A DNA stretch of 64,000 nucleotides, taken from Bidens hawaiensis (Eukaryota; Streptophyta; Magnoliopsida; Asterales; Asteraceae). A model generated the notes under the pieces. The model made no database searches, was not told the origin of the DNA, and saw only the letters and a program-made list of their open reading frames with translations. The translations under genes were made by a program, and so were the position numbers. Shown here in pieces: positions 1 to 11,504 of this stretch. How positions within the stretch are numbered: the first letter of the stretch is position 1; the number at the start of each line of letters is the position of its first letter. Where the stretch lies: the NCBI GenBank assembly GCA_021521415.1, contig JAIQDT010006444.1, forward strand, positions 62,001 to 126,000. Reading direction: 5' to 3'.

Positions 1-242
1 TGTATGTGTTTTTGGAGTGTGTTAGAGAATAAGATGGTAAGAATGAGTATTTAGGGTTTTAGGTTGGTTTAGGGGATATTTATATCCCTTAAAGCCCATG
101 GACCTAAGGCCCATTCCCATTTAACCCACCTTAATTAATATAAGTCCATGATCCGTTCTTTACTCGATATTACTTAATTAATAACGCGAAATCACTAAAC
201 GTAACTTTCTTTATTTATCATTATAATATTCAGGATGTTACA
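1..242 (-). repeat. 5' portion of a gypsy (Tekay-like) LTR, cut by window edge
   Basis: Read on the minus strand from position 242, the sequence starts TGTAACATCCTgaatatta and stays alignable by eye with the first ~150 bases of the Tekay LTR at 11019 and 18297 (TGTAACATCC start, GTTTAGTGATTTCGCG block, GGATATAAATA block). It is a diverged relative, not a copy. The LTR start abuts the transposase pseudogene, whose reading frame ends on the TAA of the LTR's own TGTAACA. The rest of the element lies left of the window. Confidence 0.75.
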
Positions 243-1483
243 TTCCTAGTATATAGTGTTGACATATTGATTTTCCCTCATCTTCTAAAATCATATTATG
301 CAATATGATACACATATACATGGCATCGCTCATTTTTGCCAACGTCCATACACGACAAGGGTTTTTCACATAATGCCGACGTTTTTTTAGAACCCTGAAA
401 CACCTCTCGATATCCTTTCTCGCGGACTCTTGCTTCTTCTTAAAATAATCTTTTTTTTTGTTCGATAGGGTCTTGAAACGTCTTGATGATGATCGAGTAC
501 TCTGGATATATCTCATCTCCCAAATAGTATCCGTGATGATAGAAGGTATCGTTGGCATAAAACGGTAAGACCGGTATGCTACGGCTGATGTAATACTCTA
601 ACACGGGTGACGCGTTGAGAACGTTTATGTCGTTGTTGGACCCGACCGAGCCGAAGAAGGCTAACCAAATCCAGAGGTCGTGTGAACAAATGGCTTGAAG
701 ACTAACCGTTGGCACTCCATTGTCACCACGAGTGTATTGACCTCGCCATGCGGTTGGACAGTTGGCCACTCCCAATGCATGCAATCTATACTCCCGATCA
801 TGCCTGAAAAAGAATGTTTGCTTTCGTGTACATCATATATGTGAGTCAGGTCGTTTGAAGTAGGAATCCTCAGATAACGACGAGAGTATAATTGTATTAT
901 CCCTATACAAATAAATTATTAAACAATATTTATATTAAAAACAATAGTTAATACAAACAATTTAAATATTACCGATGCAAAAATCCTCCAACGCATCTCT
1001 CGTTGTTTTCTCAGCCATCTTTAAATACTCGTCATTGATATCGGTCGTGTTGCCGTATGCGAGGATGCGAATAGCCGAAGTACATTTTTTGATGGCGGAG
1101 AATCCTAAAGATCCTCTTGCATTGGGTTTCTGTTGAAAATACTCATACTCCCGCTCCATATCTCCAACGATGCGCAAAAATAAACGCTTGGACATCCGAA
1201 AACGACGTCGAAACATAGCGTCGTTAAATGTAGGTGTGTCGTCGAAGTAGTCCTTCATCAAACGAGCCTTCGCTTGCGTACGATCCCGAAGGATATATGA
1301 CCGTCTACGTGGTGCCGTAGATGGAGCAGAGCTGGGCACCATGTTATTGACGACGGCCCGAACCGCGTTCGTGACCTCTAAATGCTCTTCCGCCACTTGT
1401 CGGTGAATCTGATGAATTCTTCGACTCTCGTTTATTAATTGATCCAAAATCTCGGCAGAGTTTGTGGAATCCGGGGAACTCAT
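238..1483 (-). pseudogene. PIF/Harbinger-type transposase pseudogene (plant transposon protein family)
   Basis: DDE transposase of the HARBI1-like plant family. Exon 1 (1483 to 973) encodes the N-terminal region with RRRFRMSKRLFLRIV and AIRILAYG. A 70-bp GT-AG intron fits 972 to 903, restoring an IIQLYSRRYLR-type continuation that leads into SIDCMHWEW. After that Trp a 1-bp deletion shifts the frame (near 770). The next frame gives AWRGQYTRGDNG and GSNNDINVLNASP down to 440. A second frameshift in the T-rich run near 450-460 is needed to reach ARKDIERCFRVL and the HNMILEDE end. All three acidic positions expected of the family are visible (SIDCMHW, SNNDINV, RKDIER). The 3' end is cut by the LTR starting at 242, which supplies the stop codon. 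The intron is inferred from frame and consensus only. Confidence 0.85.
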
Positions 1484-2894
1484 TGAGTTTGAAGAAATAT
1501 GAAAATAATAAGAATGATTGATATTTTTATGTTTGTGTTTGTGTATGATAAGGTGAAAATGCTTAGATAAAGTTTGATATATATATTAAGTTTTTAAATT
1601 AAATTTTTTTTATATATAGCCGTTACCCAACGGCATTATTATTATTGTATTATTTTCTTTCCATCTCGCAGGCGACAAATATATCCCGCCCCCGCCCCTT
1701 TTCGCCCAATTATCGCGGGGGGGGGGGGGTGTTCCTCCAACAAAATCGCCCTAAAATTGCCCCTTTTCTCGCCCACTACGTTTAGCCTTATAAGCCACGA
1801 GTTATCTAATTTTGGTCTGAATATATTACATGGTCCAGTCCTCGGGTTATATATTTATAAATTTGGGGTTTAGGTCGGTCTGAAATTGAAGAAACCCAAA
1901 TGCAAACTAACCCGATCGAATAGTTTTGTTAAATTTTGATAATATACGTGAACTTCATCAAAATACGATGCAAAATGATACCATAGCCCTAAACTAAAAG
2001 TTTTGTTCACCATTGATGACCCATATCATTCTTAGTGTTTGAGGTTATGGAGGCAAGATTGTCGTGAATTAATTTTGTTTGATCGAGTTGTTAGCGACCC
2101 TAGTTCCATCATGTAAAATCATTGTTTTATCATTCAGGGTCGTTTTCGAGGATTTAAATACCTCGGTCGAGCCGAAATAAAAAGGCCCGTAGGCCTTAAC
2201 GAATAACAAAATATATAAGCTAATTTTTATAAACGACGATTAATGTTATAACAATAAATATAACAAAAATATAATATGAAAGTAATACCCAAATTTTCGA
2301 AACACTAAATTTAATGCTTATACGAGTTATTAATACAAAAATTATTAAAAATTATTAGGGTTATTTTTAATATAAACTCAATTTTTTAAAATAGTTTAAA
2401 GGACTTTAAATGGTAAATTGAAATTAAAGTTATGAGTGAAGTATAATTAAAAGAAAACTAATACGGGTGAGCATGTAGATAATATATTTAACTATGAAAT
2501 AAATGGCAGGGGCTATTTTTGTCATTATTTAAAACTTGATATTGTTGTCATATTCTCCACCATGACTTTCTGACAAAGTTACCCGGGGAACCTATTTTTC
2601 TGGTGACTTTTAAACACCAAAATTAACGATCGATTTGACCAATTGGCGACGCCGTTTGACTCAAGATCTTTTATATATCAAACATATATATGTATAAAAA
2701 TGTTTGTGCCCCCAAAACTTACGTGCCCCGGCCGCCCATGTTATCATTGAAAACCTAACTTCGGATCATCATTATATTCGCTCACCATCTAAGATAATCT
2801 TCGGTTTTAGTTCCATTTGAGTGAACATTGGGCCTCCTCTACCAAATGTGCCATATGTGTTGTTGAAATATTGATATAAAACTTAATTATTTTA
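1484..2894. other. AT-rich DNA without recognisable gene; probable Harbinger 5' region at its left
   Basis: The first 250 bases, 5' of the transposase on the minus strand, hold a small CCGTT/AACGG palindrome (1620-1635), a C/G-rich block and a run of 13 G at 1717-1729. They probably belong to the Harbinger element, but no terminal repeat can be fixed. From about 1760 to 2894 I see only AT-rich sequence with no long ORF, tRNA or clear repeat structure. Confidence 0.5.
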
Positions 2895-3277
2895 GGGTGT
2901 GTTTGGGATTGTTTATTTAAGTGAAAAAGGACTTTTTGTTAAAATTACTTATAAACTTATGAATTTTGAAAAGAAGTTTTTAAAAAAATATTTGGATTAG
3001 CTTATGTGTTGGGGAAAACCAAAATAACCAAAATGGACACTCTTTTTTAAAAGGAGTGTAATGGGTTTTGAGGGTTAAAGGGGTGTAATAGGTAAATCAA
3101 ATCCATTAAGTTAATAAGTTAGAGATTCCTAACTTTTCAAAACCCATTTTCAAAAAGTTAACCATAAGTTAAAATCCAAAAGGCCTTATGGTTTGCCAAA
3201 CACCTTATGCACTTTATTAACTTTTCAAAAAGTTTATAAGTTATAAGTTGATGAAAATAAGAATATCAAACACCCCC
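2895..3277. mobile_element. Tourist-like MITE, 383 bp
   Basis: Imperfect terminal inverted repeats GGGTGTGTTTGGGATT at the left and AATATCAAACACCCCC at the right are flanked by the 3-bp duplication TTA (2892-2894 and 3278-3280). The interior is AT-rich with no ORF. The size, TTA duplication and G-rich ends fit PIF/Harbinger-derived MITEs. Confidence 0.75.
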
Positions 3278-3954
3278 TTAACCAAACTTATACAAATGAG
3301 TAAACCTTATATTCAGAATACTTTTGAATCCAATGTATAGATACTATCTAATATATATATTGAAAATGTCCATCAATAATATACACATAATACAAAATCA
3401 ATAGTATATTCCAAATTCATGATTAAAACAATTCAAATGTTGATAATCATGGGTTTGTTCATATGTCATCCAACGTCAAGAAATTTGTCAAATTTTGAGA
3501 CTTGGGCCATGTTTCAAATAAGTTGGTCGGTTATTATTTTATTCAAAATTATATCGCCCTTGTGTTGGCGTTTCAAATTGTTTATAGTGATTCCATGTCT
3601 ATTTTATTGGGAAATTATAAAATTTGCAAACAAGACAACAACGTTACCAGAATACCAGGAAACAAAATGTGAAAATACAGGAAATAAGTTAATGACAGTA
3701 TAAATAGAGGTGTAATTGTGTGTGTTTTTATAACATCAATTTTGTCCACCATAAATAAAATCTCTTAAATCTTGTATTTGCTAGGAATTGAATTCGTCAC
3801 CTAACTTTTGTAATATGGATCATCATACCATTAGACCAATAGATCATGGGTGGTGTAGGTTCATTGTATATGGTGTAGCTTTCGTGTGAATAATACATAA
3901 GACCGCTATGCTAAATATAACTAACCTACTAATGGAAAAATGGTATATGATCAG
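3278..3954. other. Non-coding stretch with a SINE-like sequence
   Basis: AT-rich DNA between the MITE and the solo LTR. An open frame at 3419-3703 has no recognisable domain and biased composition, so I do not call it a gene. The only structured piece is the SINE-like sequence on the minus strand near 3725-3842. The last five bases (3950-3954, ATCAG) are the left target duplication of the LTR that follows. Confidence 0.6.
3725..3842 (-). mobile_element. Probable tRNA-derived SINE
   Basis: On the minus strand, TTGGTCTAATGGTATGATG (complement of 3822-3840) resembles a pol III A box. A B-box-like GTGACGAATTCAATTCC (complement of 3781-3797) follows about 40 bases downstream. This is the spacing of tRNA-derived plant SINE heads. 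The tail end is not clear. Confidence 0.45.
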
Positions 3955-5033
3955 TGAAGAGGTAGGTCCCAGCAGAGCCCAGTTGGAACCGCAAGACTCA
4001 CCTCAAAGAGGGACGTATGCGCAGTTGAACCCGCAAGACTCACCTTCAACAGGGACGTCTACGCAAAGGCTAAACTCGCAAGACTCACCTTGAAGAGGGT
4101 CGTCTGCGCAGAAACCAACTGGATCCGCAGGACCCACCACGCTCAGAGACGTGACGTCCTTACGCGCAATACGCAAGCTGTTCCCGCAGGAAAAGCCTCC
4201 CAATGGTGAAGTACCCCGCCTGTTCCCGCAGCTGCGGATACAAGCCATCAGGGAAGGCTACCTGCGCAGCAAGGCTACACGCACAAGGCACTTAACTCTT
4301 AAATAATTCAGTAATGTCACCTGAAGGAGTGAGCAAGCCGGGAACACTCCGGCCCAAAGCCGGGAATACTCCCACCCAAATGAGCCAGTCCGTACGCTAC
4401 TGGAGGACCTTTTGTACTGTACCTGACAAGGTATGGACAAAAGGTCTGACCAAAGCAGCGACAGCTCACTGTGACAAAGGAATAGTACACAGCCGGCCTG
4501 GTCACTATCAGCCGCTGCCTACTCACCAACCCCTGTCACTATTAGCCGCTGCCTACTCACCAACCTGTCGTAGCACGTGCATAGCCTGCAGTTGGTGGAA
4601 AAGGAATAGTACACAGCCGGCCTGGTCCCTATCAGCCGCTGCCTACCCACCAACTGCCAGCATGGCATGTGCGTAGCCCACAGTTGGCAAAACAGGAATA
4701 CTATTCAGCCGGCTGTACCTTCTTGGAAACCTACCTTCGGCTATATATACTCCAACACCTTGGAATGGTATGGACACATTACATTACCTTATCACATCTT
4801 ATCTTCTCTAGCAATCTCTTAATATACACTTATATTCAAGAGCAATCTAGTCTGATTCTCACGCCGGAGGGTGGTCACAAGGAGGTACCCCCCCTTCTCA
4901 GTGACGAGCTCACGGTGTCTGTTTTGCAGGTCACCAGAAGAACCATCTTTGCCGGACATAACCCCTCGTGGGAAACATCTATTTAACCCCCAGATTATCC
5001 GTAATCCGCCCGGGGTCAATTAGTGTTTCTTCA
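3955..5033 (+). repeat. Solo LTR (copy A) of the Tat-like family, 1079 bp
   Basis: Starts TGAAGAGGTAGGTCCC and ends GTGTTTCTTCA, with the short inverted ends TGAAGA/TCTTCA. It is flanked by the 5-bp duplication ATCAG (3950-3954 and 5034-5038). There is no polypurine tract upstream and no primer binding site downstream, so it is a solo LTR left by LTR-LTR recombination. It is the same length as the LTRs at 8704 and 26531. The TATA element seen as CTATAAATA in those copies reads CTATATATA here (near 4741). Confidence 0.93.
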
Positions 5034-7638
5034 ATCAGCTAGCTGTATCAACAATATCCGGCACCTTATAAGCAAGGCCGGCCATGGCATATGGCAGGGT
5101 AGTCGACAGCCATATGCCCAACTACTGTTAGGACCAGATTTTTTTATATTTTGTTAAATTATATGTCTTTTTATGAAAGACTATATGTATACTTAATGTT
5201 TTAACCCCGTTACATAGCAACTAACTTGGTTTAGTGACAAAAGGGCATGATTCCCAACCAAAAAGTTGTGGGTTCGATCTAGTCTCATTTGAGACATGTT
5301 TAAGCCTATTTTTATACATTAGTTTTTTAAACAACCCAAATCATAACCAAGTAAGCTAATTTAAAAATTAAATTGTTTAAACTCAACAAAATACTCTTTT
5401 TTACTTAAGGCCCAAAATATTTTTCGTCTTCGGCCCAATTTTTTTTTTCAATTCTCAAAGCCGGCCCTGGTTATAAGGATGTCAGTACACGTACAATAAC
5501 ATTGCCCTAGTTAACAATGAAGTAAAAACATAAAAAATTAAAACATCTCGGAGGGTTGGCAAAAAATAAAAGAAAAAGAATTAGACACGGCTGATCAAGA
5601 GTACAATTTCATAGCCTCCCAATCACACCTTATGCGACCATAATATCATGTGTCTAACTTTTTGTGGCTGTCACACAAAAGTTACCTTGATAGTTCAAAA
5701 ACATAGGTTAGGTTTTTAATTTGTTAGAATTAACTGGATCAAACAACACCCAACAATGAACCTACTTGACGATTTAGAGTCCATTATTAGACTTATATTT
5801 GTATTGCCATTTTATCATATTTAAAGCACCCATAACACAGGTGGGTTCCCGAGGTCCAGAGGAGGTGGCAACCAGGTGGACGAGGGGTAGCGATATGGAG
5901 GGAGGTCCAGCTGGTGGGGGTTTGTGGCTGCAACCGGACTAGCGGACTGAGAGGGGGGGCTCTTCTCTCACACACATATATACACATTATATATATACAC
6001 ACACGCGCACACACAAATATAATGTTTTTTAATGAGATTTGTGAAAGTTTGGTGTTGTGAAAGAAAACGTGTGTGTGTTTACTTTTTTTTAACTTGGAAT
6101 ATGATGTGTCGTTGATGTGACAGTTTGTGGACACCCAACGATGTCGCCGGTCCCGTTATAGTTGGGATCCAATTGTAAGTGCTCCACCATATAATGGATT
6201 TATTTGTGAATAATAGCTATCGAATCATTGAATACCATAACCCATTGTTACATGTATCATCTCTATTTATTAACTATGCAATGATTTAACTAATAGTGAA
6301 AAATAACTTGTAACGTCACCGTCACATAATAATGGGGGTACTCACTAACTTATCCATCAAATATGCATAATAATTTAACTAACAACATAATTATTATATA
6401 AATTTTTTGTTTTAATAAAAAGTGTGAAAAATGATTTGATTGATTAATAAATTAAGCACCTTGGCCCGCCCCACAATCAAGCCTTCACGCCCGCCATTTT
6501 GGTGGCGCTCTTTCCTCTTCGGCACCCCATCTACATGTGGTGAAATGGTGTTTAATAACGCCTTAAAAGGTTGAGGTGAAGTGGAGGCGTTAAACCCGCT
6601 ACATTTGGTCTAGTTATCTAATTAAATACACCGTGATTACTCTGAGTTAATAACAAGTAAACACATACTTAAAAGACACAAGGGAGCAAACACAACATGC
6701 AGTCCATACACGTCTATTTTATTCTACACAAAATTATTAACCTGTCACTATGTTTACACGTATAAATGTGAATAATGTATAATGACCAAACAATATAATT
6801 TTTCTGAATTTTAGAAATTTGAGTTGTCATTTAGGGTTGCAGGAAATTTGTTGGTCTTTGAATTATCAAGGAAAAACGTGTTTGGTTTTATTTTATAAAT
6901 CTGAGTTGTCGTTTATTCCAGGAATATATTTTTTAATTTAATAATAACGAAAAAAAAGGTATTGAGTTTTATTTTATTATATGAATATATTTATACAATT
7001 ATTAAAAAATGAAATATGTATTTTCTATGGATCTAAGAGGAGAATATGGTGTGTCAAGTAGTGCTTTAGGATCCAATGATGTCGAGAATCACAACCATCA
7101 GATTTCAACATGCAACATCATAGATATATATTTGCAATTTATATAACTAAATGTATAACAACCACCATACTTATAAAAATCTTACATGTGACGAAACTGT
7201 CACGAATCTAAGAGCGCAAACTACAAAATATCTATCATGAATCCAAGTAACAGAATCGATACCTACATGCAGAGTTCTACCAATATATAATTAATAACTG
7301 TCAACAACTAAAAACATGACACAAAAGTATAATAGTAACAGATGAAACATACAAAATAAATAACGGCAAATGAAAACTAACATGCAACAACCACGAAGAG
7401 TCTAGAAAAAGCTATTTCCGTACAAAAAAAACAAGACAATCCCTAAAGATTCTTAACCCTAATCATATATCTACACGATGTCTTATCTAGACTATATCCT
7501 GAAAGAGGTGAACGTATAGAAGACTTGTTATCATTAGTAAATGAATCTATAATACAAGAAAATTAATGAAAGTTGTTATCATTAAAAAAAATTATGTAAG
7601 TTAATACTTTATGGAATTGTATAGATGGTCCATACTAG
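5034..7638. repeat. Right flank of the insertion site, first copy of a 2.6-kb duplication
   Basis: Runs base for base alongside 27610-30217 with only scattered differences (for example CCATTATTAG against TTCATTATTAG near 5780/28360). The contents are AT-rich DNA, a SINE head at 5222, a CA/TA-rich block at 5965-6015 and no convincing gene. Open frames at 5793-6134 are low-complexity shadows. The copy stops at CATACTAG (7631-7638) and is followed abruptly by retrotransposon sequence, whereas the second copy continues into other DNA. Confidence 0.9.
5222..5335 (+). mobile_element. Probable tRNA-derived SINE (first of two duplicated copies)
   Basis: An A-box-like TTGGTTTAGTGACAAAAGG is followed by CCCAACCAAAAAGTTGTGGG and a B-box-like GGTTCGATCT (5271-5280). 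This order is typical of plant tRNA-derived SINEs. The 3' end is uncertain. Confidence 0.5.
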
Positions 7639-8703
7639 GTGAAACTGTGAGTTGAGATGCAACATCTCCTCCCTATATATATACTCATCGCAATAAATGC
7701 GATGAATTTAATGCGGAAGAGAGAGGAAAACGCTGGTGCAATGAAACTATGACACGTGGAAAAAGCAAGCTGGCAACAGCTGTTGACAGGACGCGTGCCG
7801 TAAACTTCGCGGCCGCGCGCCCGAAAACTCGCGCCCACGCGCCTGAAAAAGCGTCTGGAATGACCATATACTGTCACATCGCCATAACTTCCTGCACGTC
7901 CTGACACTGTCAGAAGAAACCGTCGGACGACGTTTCAACAGTTTGGACTATTCTTATCCTTTCACCAACTCTTCGAATTTCAAAAAGATTCAAAAAGATT
8001 CAAAAGTAAGCGGGACTATACCCCTTACCTTGGCAACCAAGTAACTATAAGACAGGTGCGATACAGTGTTAAGGCAAAACCCTTCACATACTTAGCACCT
8101 GCAGGGAATTGAAGCCAAGAATACCTCGGCAACCAAGTAACTATAAGACGGGTGCGGGTACAGTGTCAAGGCAAAACCCTTCACATACTTAGCACCCGCA
8201 GGGAATTGAAGCCAGGAATACCTTGGAAGTAAAGTAACTATAAGACGAGTGCGGGTACAGTGTCAAGGCGAAACCCTTCACATACCTAGCACTCCGCAGG
8301 GAATTGAAACCAAGAAGGATCTTCTGGGCCATGCTTGCGGAAACGGGAATAACATCCCCGCATAGCGGGAACATCGAGAACTAGATTGTTTGAAGCTCCA
8401 AGATGGAATTGGTTGTTTTAACATAATTGATCACTATGTTCAAAACTACCAAAACCTCATGGAGAATCTACACAAGTGGAACTCAACGCTCCTGACTTGC
8501 GAGGAGGTTACAGACCTACCCGCATCATACCCAAAGATCAAGCAGAAAAGTCGGGAATTTCTGCACGTGACATTAGGACTTCCGCGGGAAGAATCCCCAT
8601 GGAAAACCTTAAAACTAAACCCTTTTCAAAACCCTTTGCTTAAGTCCAAAAGTTCACCTCACTTATTAACAATTCATGAGAAGAACATTGGACTAGGGGG
8701 ACT
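7639..8703 (+). repeat. Truncated 3' internal tail of the Tat-like element
   Basis: Near-identical to 25467-26530 of the full element. It begins about 90 bases upstream of where the antisense gene's start codon would lie and runs to the polypurine tract before the LTR at 8704. It includes the antisense promoter region (CTATATATAT near 7673), three 97-bp repeats and the GGACTAGGGGGACT tract. Its left edge is the abrupt junction with flank DNA at 7638/7639. An open frame at 8390-8842 crosses into the LTR and is repeated at 26217. I do not regard it as a real gene. Confidence 0.88.
8026..8310. repeat. Three tandem ~97-bp repeats
   Basis: Units begin ACCTTGGCAACCAAGTAACT and contain GGCAAAACCCTTCACATAC and GCAGGGAATTGAAGCC. 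Three copies occur here, three at 25850-26140 and seven at 41470-42150. They sit in the element's 3' non-coding tail between the antisense promoter and the 3' LTR. Confidence 0.85.
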
Positions 8704-9782
8704 TGAAGAGGTAGGTCCCAGCAGAGTCCAGTTGGACCCGCAAGACTCACCTCAAAGAGGGACGTCTGCGCAGTTGAACCCGCAAGACTCACCTTCAACA
8801 GGGACGTCTGCGCAAAGGCTAAACTCGCAAGACTCACCTTGAAGAGGGTCGTCTGCGCAGAAACCAACTGGATCCGCAGGACCCACCATGCTCAGAGACG
8901 TGACGTCCTTACGCGCAGTACGCAAGCTGTTCCCGCAGGAAAAGCCTCCCAATGGTGAAGTACCCCGCCTGTTCCCGCAGCTGCGGATACAAGCCATCAG
9001 GGAAGGCTACCTGCGCAGCAAGGCTACACGCACAAGGCACTTAACTCTTAAATAATTCAGTAATGTCACCTGAAGGAGTGAGCAAGCCGGGAACACTCCG
9101 GCCCAAAGCCGGGAATACTCCCGCCCAAATGAGCCAGTCCGTACGCTACTGGAGGACCTTTTGTACTGTACCTGACAAGGTATGGACAAAAGGTCTGACC
9201 AAAGCAGCGACAGCTCACTGTGACAAAGGAATAGTACACAGCCGGCCTGGTCACTATCAGCCGCTGCCTACTCACCTACCCCTGTCACTATTAGCCGCTG
9301 CCTACTCACCAACCTGTCGTAGCACGTGCATAGCCTGCAGTTGGTGGAAAAGGAATAGTACACAGCCGGCCTGGTCCCTATCAGCCGCTGCCTACCCACC
9401 AACTGCCAGCATGGCATGTGCGTAGCCCACAGTTGGCAGAACAGGAATACTATTCAGCCGGCTGTACCTTCTTGGAAACCTACCTTCGGCTATAAATACT
9501 CCAACACCTTGGAATGGTATGGACACATTACATTACCTTATCACATCCTATCTTCTCTAGCAATCTCTTAATATACACTTATATTCAAGAGCAATCTAGT
9601 CTGATTCTCACGCCGGAGGGTGGTCACAAGGAGGTACCCCCCATTCTCAGTGACGAGCTCACGGTGTCTGTTTTGCAGGTCACCAGAAGAACCATCTTTG
9701 CCGGACATAACCCCTCGTGGGAAACATCTATTTAACCCCCAGATTATCCGTAATCTGCCCGGGGTCAATTAGTGTTTCTTCA
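8704..9782 (+). repeat. LTR copy B, 1079 bp, 5' LTR of element copy 1
   Basis: TGAAGAGG to TTTCTTCA, the same length as copies A and C. Immediately followed by TTGGCGCCATCC (primer binding site), so it serves as a 5' LTR. It is immediately preceded by GGGGGACT, the polypurine tract of a second, truncated internal region. Having both neighbours is the mark of a shared middle LTR. Confidence 0.93.
9491..9497 (+). promoter_or_regulatory. LTR TATA box
   Basis: TATAAAT in the context TTCGGCTATAAATACTCC. The same motif occurs at 27318 and 34415 in the related LTRs. It probably sets the U3/R transcription start about 30 bases downstream. Confidence 0.6.
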
Positions 9783-9783
9783 T

Positions 9784-9798
9784 TGGCGCCATCCGTGC
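9784..9798 (+). other. Primer binding site
   Basis: TGGCGCCATCCGTGC begins one base after the LTR end, the usual place. The identical site occurs after the 5' LTR at 34722. TGGCGCC is the start seen for several plant gypsy primer sites. I do not name the tRNA with confidence. Confidence 0.75.
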
Positions 9799-9848
9799 AT
9801 AAAAGCTAGAACTTATTCTTTTTCAGTTTTTTCAAAACTTCTGGAAAG

Positions 9849-11018
9849 ATGGTCAACGTTACTCCGGTCCCCAGGCCAGGGAGTAACCAAGAAACCCCGG
9901 TAACCACAACCCCAGCTACTGGGGGGAACACCGGCGAATACACACGTTTTACGAACACTACCCCGGTTACCTAAGCCGGGGCTAGTGCAGTAAATTTTAC
10001 AAACACTATCCCGGTCACTCGAGCCGGGGCAAGTGCAGTAAACAATCATCCCCTGGGATTCATTGATACCCAGGCGGAAAGACGACAGACGAGGTTCCCC
10101 CACCAAACACTTGATCAAGTTAAAGCGTGGGCGGAAGCACGTCAAAAGGAATTCCAAGCTGAGTTGGATGAACGCTTACGTTCACTCCAACAGGCTGACG
10201 AATTCGGAAGCACTCAACAGCTCAACATGAGCAATGAGTGCGAGTACTTGGACGATGATTCGGAGGAATCCGACACCGACGCAAACCCTCGCCATAGGGC
10301 GAAAGGGAAGCGTAAGGAAACGGACTTCCAACCGAGAAGGAATTTTGGAGAAACTTTCAAACCAAAAAACGCAGGTAGAAACCCACGTGACTTCTCCAAA
10401 GCTTTTAGACCAACTGTTGCAAATGCGGGAACGTCCAAGTTTGCAAGGGACATTGCGGAAGCAATCGCCCCGAAGAGTGCCAAGCAGATGCCCAACATCG
10501 GCACTTATGATGGTATATCCGACCCAGACGATCATTTGAACAGATTCATAGCGGGGGCAACCGTCAGCAACTGGACGGAACCCACGTGGTGTTATATGTT
10601 CCAGATGACGCTGGTTGGAGCAGCCAGAGCGTGGTTCGACCGTTTACCGGTCCACCACATCTACGATTGGACAAACTTCCAACAGAAGTTCAGCCAACAC
10701 TTCAGTCAACAAAGGAAGTACACTGAAGAACAATGGACAATCCTCAACTGCATCCGAGAGGAAGATGAATCTTTGCTAGACTTCATCACTCGCTTCAACT
10801 CAAAGAAGCTAAGTCTGGGTAGTATTAGCGAAGATCTTGTTCGCGCTGTTTTCATCCAGGGCGCAAAAGACCCAGAGCTCATCCGCACCTTAACGGGTAA
10901 AGATGGCATGCCATCCACATGGGATGCCATAATGACAGCAGCTAAACGCTTCGCGGAAACGGAAAAGCTACTGGGTAGAGATCTTCCCCAGAGCACAAAC
11001 CTCTACACTCAGAAAACA
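9849..11018 (+). pseudogene. gag: gag (capsid part) of Tat-like element copy 1, broken
   Basis: The frame opens at ATG 9849 (MVNVTPVP). It runs through N-terminal repeats of the form NTTPVTQAGAS, an acidic stretch (YLDDDSEESD), and a capsid region with ISDPDDHLNRF, GAARAWFDRLP, FQQKFSQHFSQQRKYTEEQW and LLDFITRFN. These are typical of the plant retrotransposon gag domain. One nonsense codon (TAA, 9972-9974) lies in the N-terminal repeats where copy 2 has CAA. The frame stays open from there to 11018, where the Tekay element inserted between codons (duplicated AAACA at 11014-11018 and 20385-20389). The rest of the gene resumes at 20390. Confidence 0.9.
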
Positions 11019-11504
11019 TGTAACATCCTAAAATTTTAATGATGAATAAAGGAAGTTATGTTTAGTGATTTCGCGTAATTGATTAATGTCGGGGAAGGAG
11101 CGGGTCTTGGACTTGGATTAATTGAGATGGGTTAGATGAGAATGGGATTTCAGGGATATAAATACCCCCAAAATCCCAAAATATCTTCATTTTCCCCCAC
11201 TCTCCTAAACACACACATACACACACACCAAGCACACCCAAAACCGCCGCCGGCTGGGCCGAGAAAGAAGGAAGGATCGAGCGAGGTCCGGGTAAGAGAG
11301 AAAGATTAGTGGTGATACCAAGATAAACGAGATCCAAACAAGCTCAAAAGGTATGATTCTTGATCTTGGAAGTTTAAAGATCCGAGCTTTTAGTGTATAA
11401 ACGACCGAAAATGGTCGGGAAGTGTAGTGGGTGGTATTGAACCATAACAAGGGTGTTAAAATCGCCCGAAATGTTGATCAGAAACCGAAACAGCGGACAT
11501 CTGG

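Noticed and set aside
3419..3703. Hydrophobic 94-codon open frame
   Set aside because: AT-driven composition, no homologue recognised, no splice or promoter context.
4314..4676. 120-codon open frame in the Tat-like LTR, repeated at 9063 and 26890
   Set aside because: It lies wholly in LTR U3/R sequence, is lost in the LTRs at 31696 and 33735, and has no domain. Recurrence reflects LTR copies, not selection.
5222..5300. tRNA gene
   Set aside because: A-box-like and B-box-like motifs are present, but no cloverleaf acceptor stem pairs. It fits a SINE head instead.
8390..8842. 150-codon open frame repeated at 26217
   Set aside because: Crosses from internal tail into the LTR. In copy 2 the same region is disrupted. 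Not conserved as protein.
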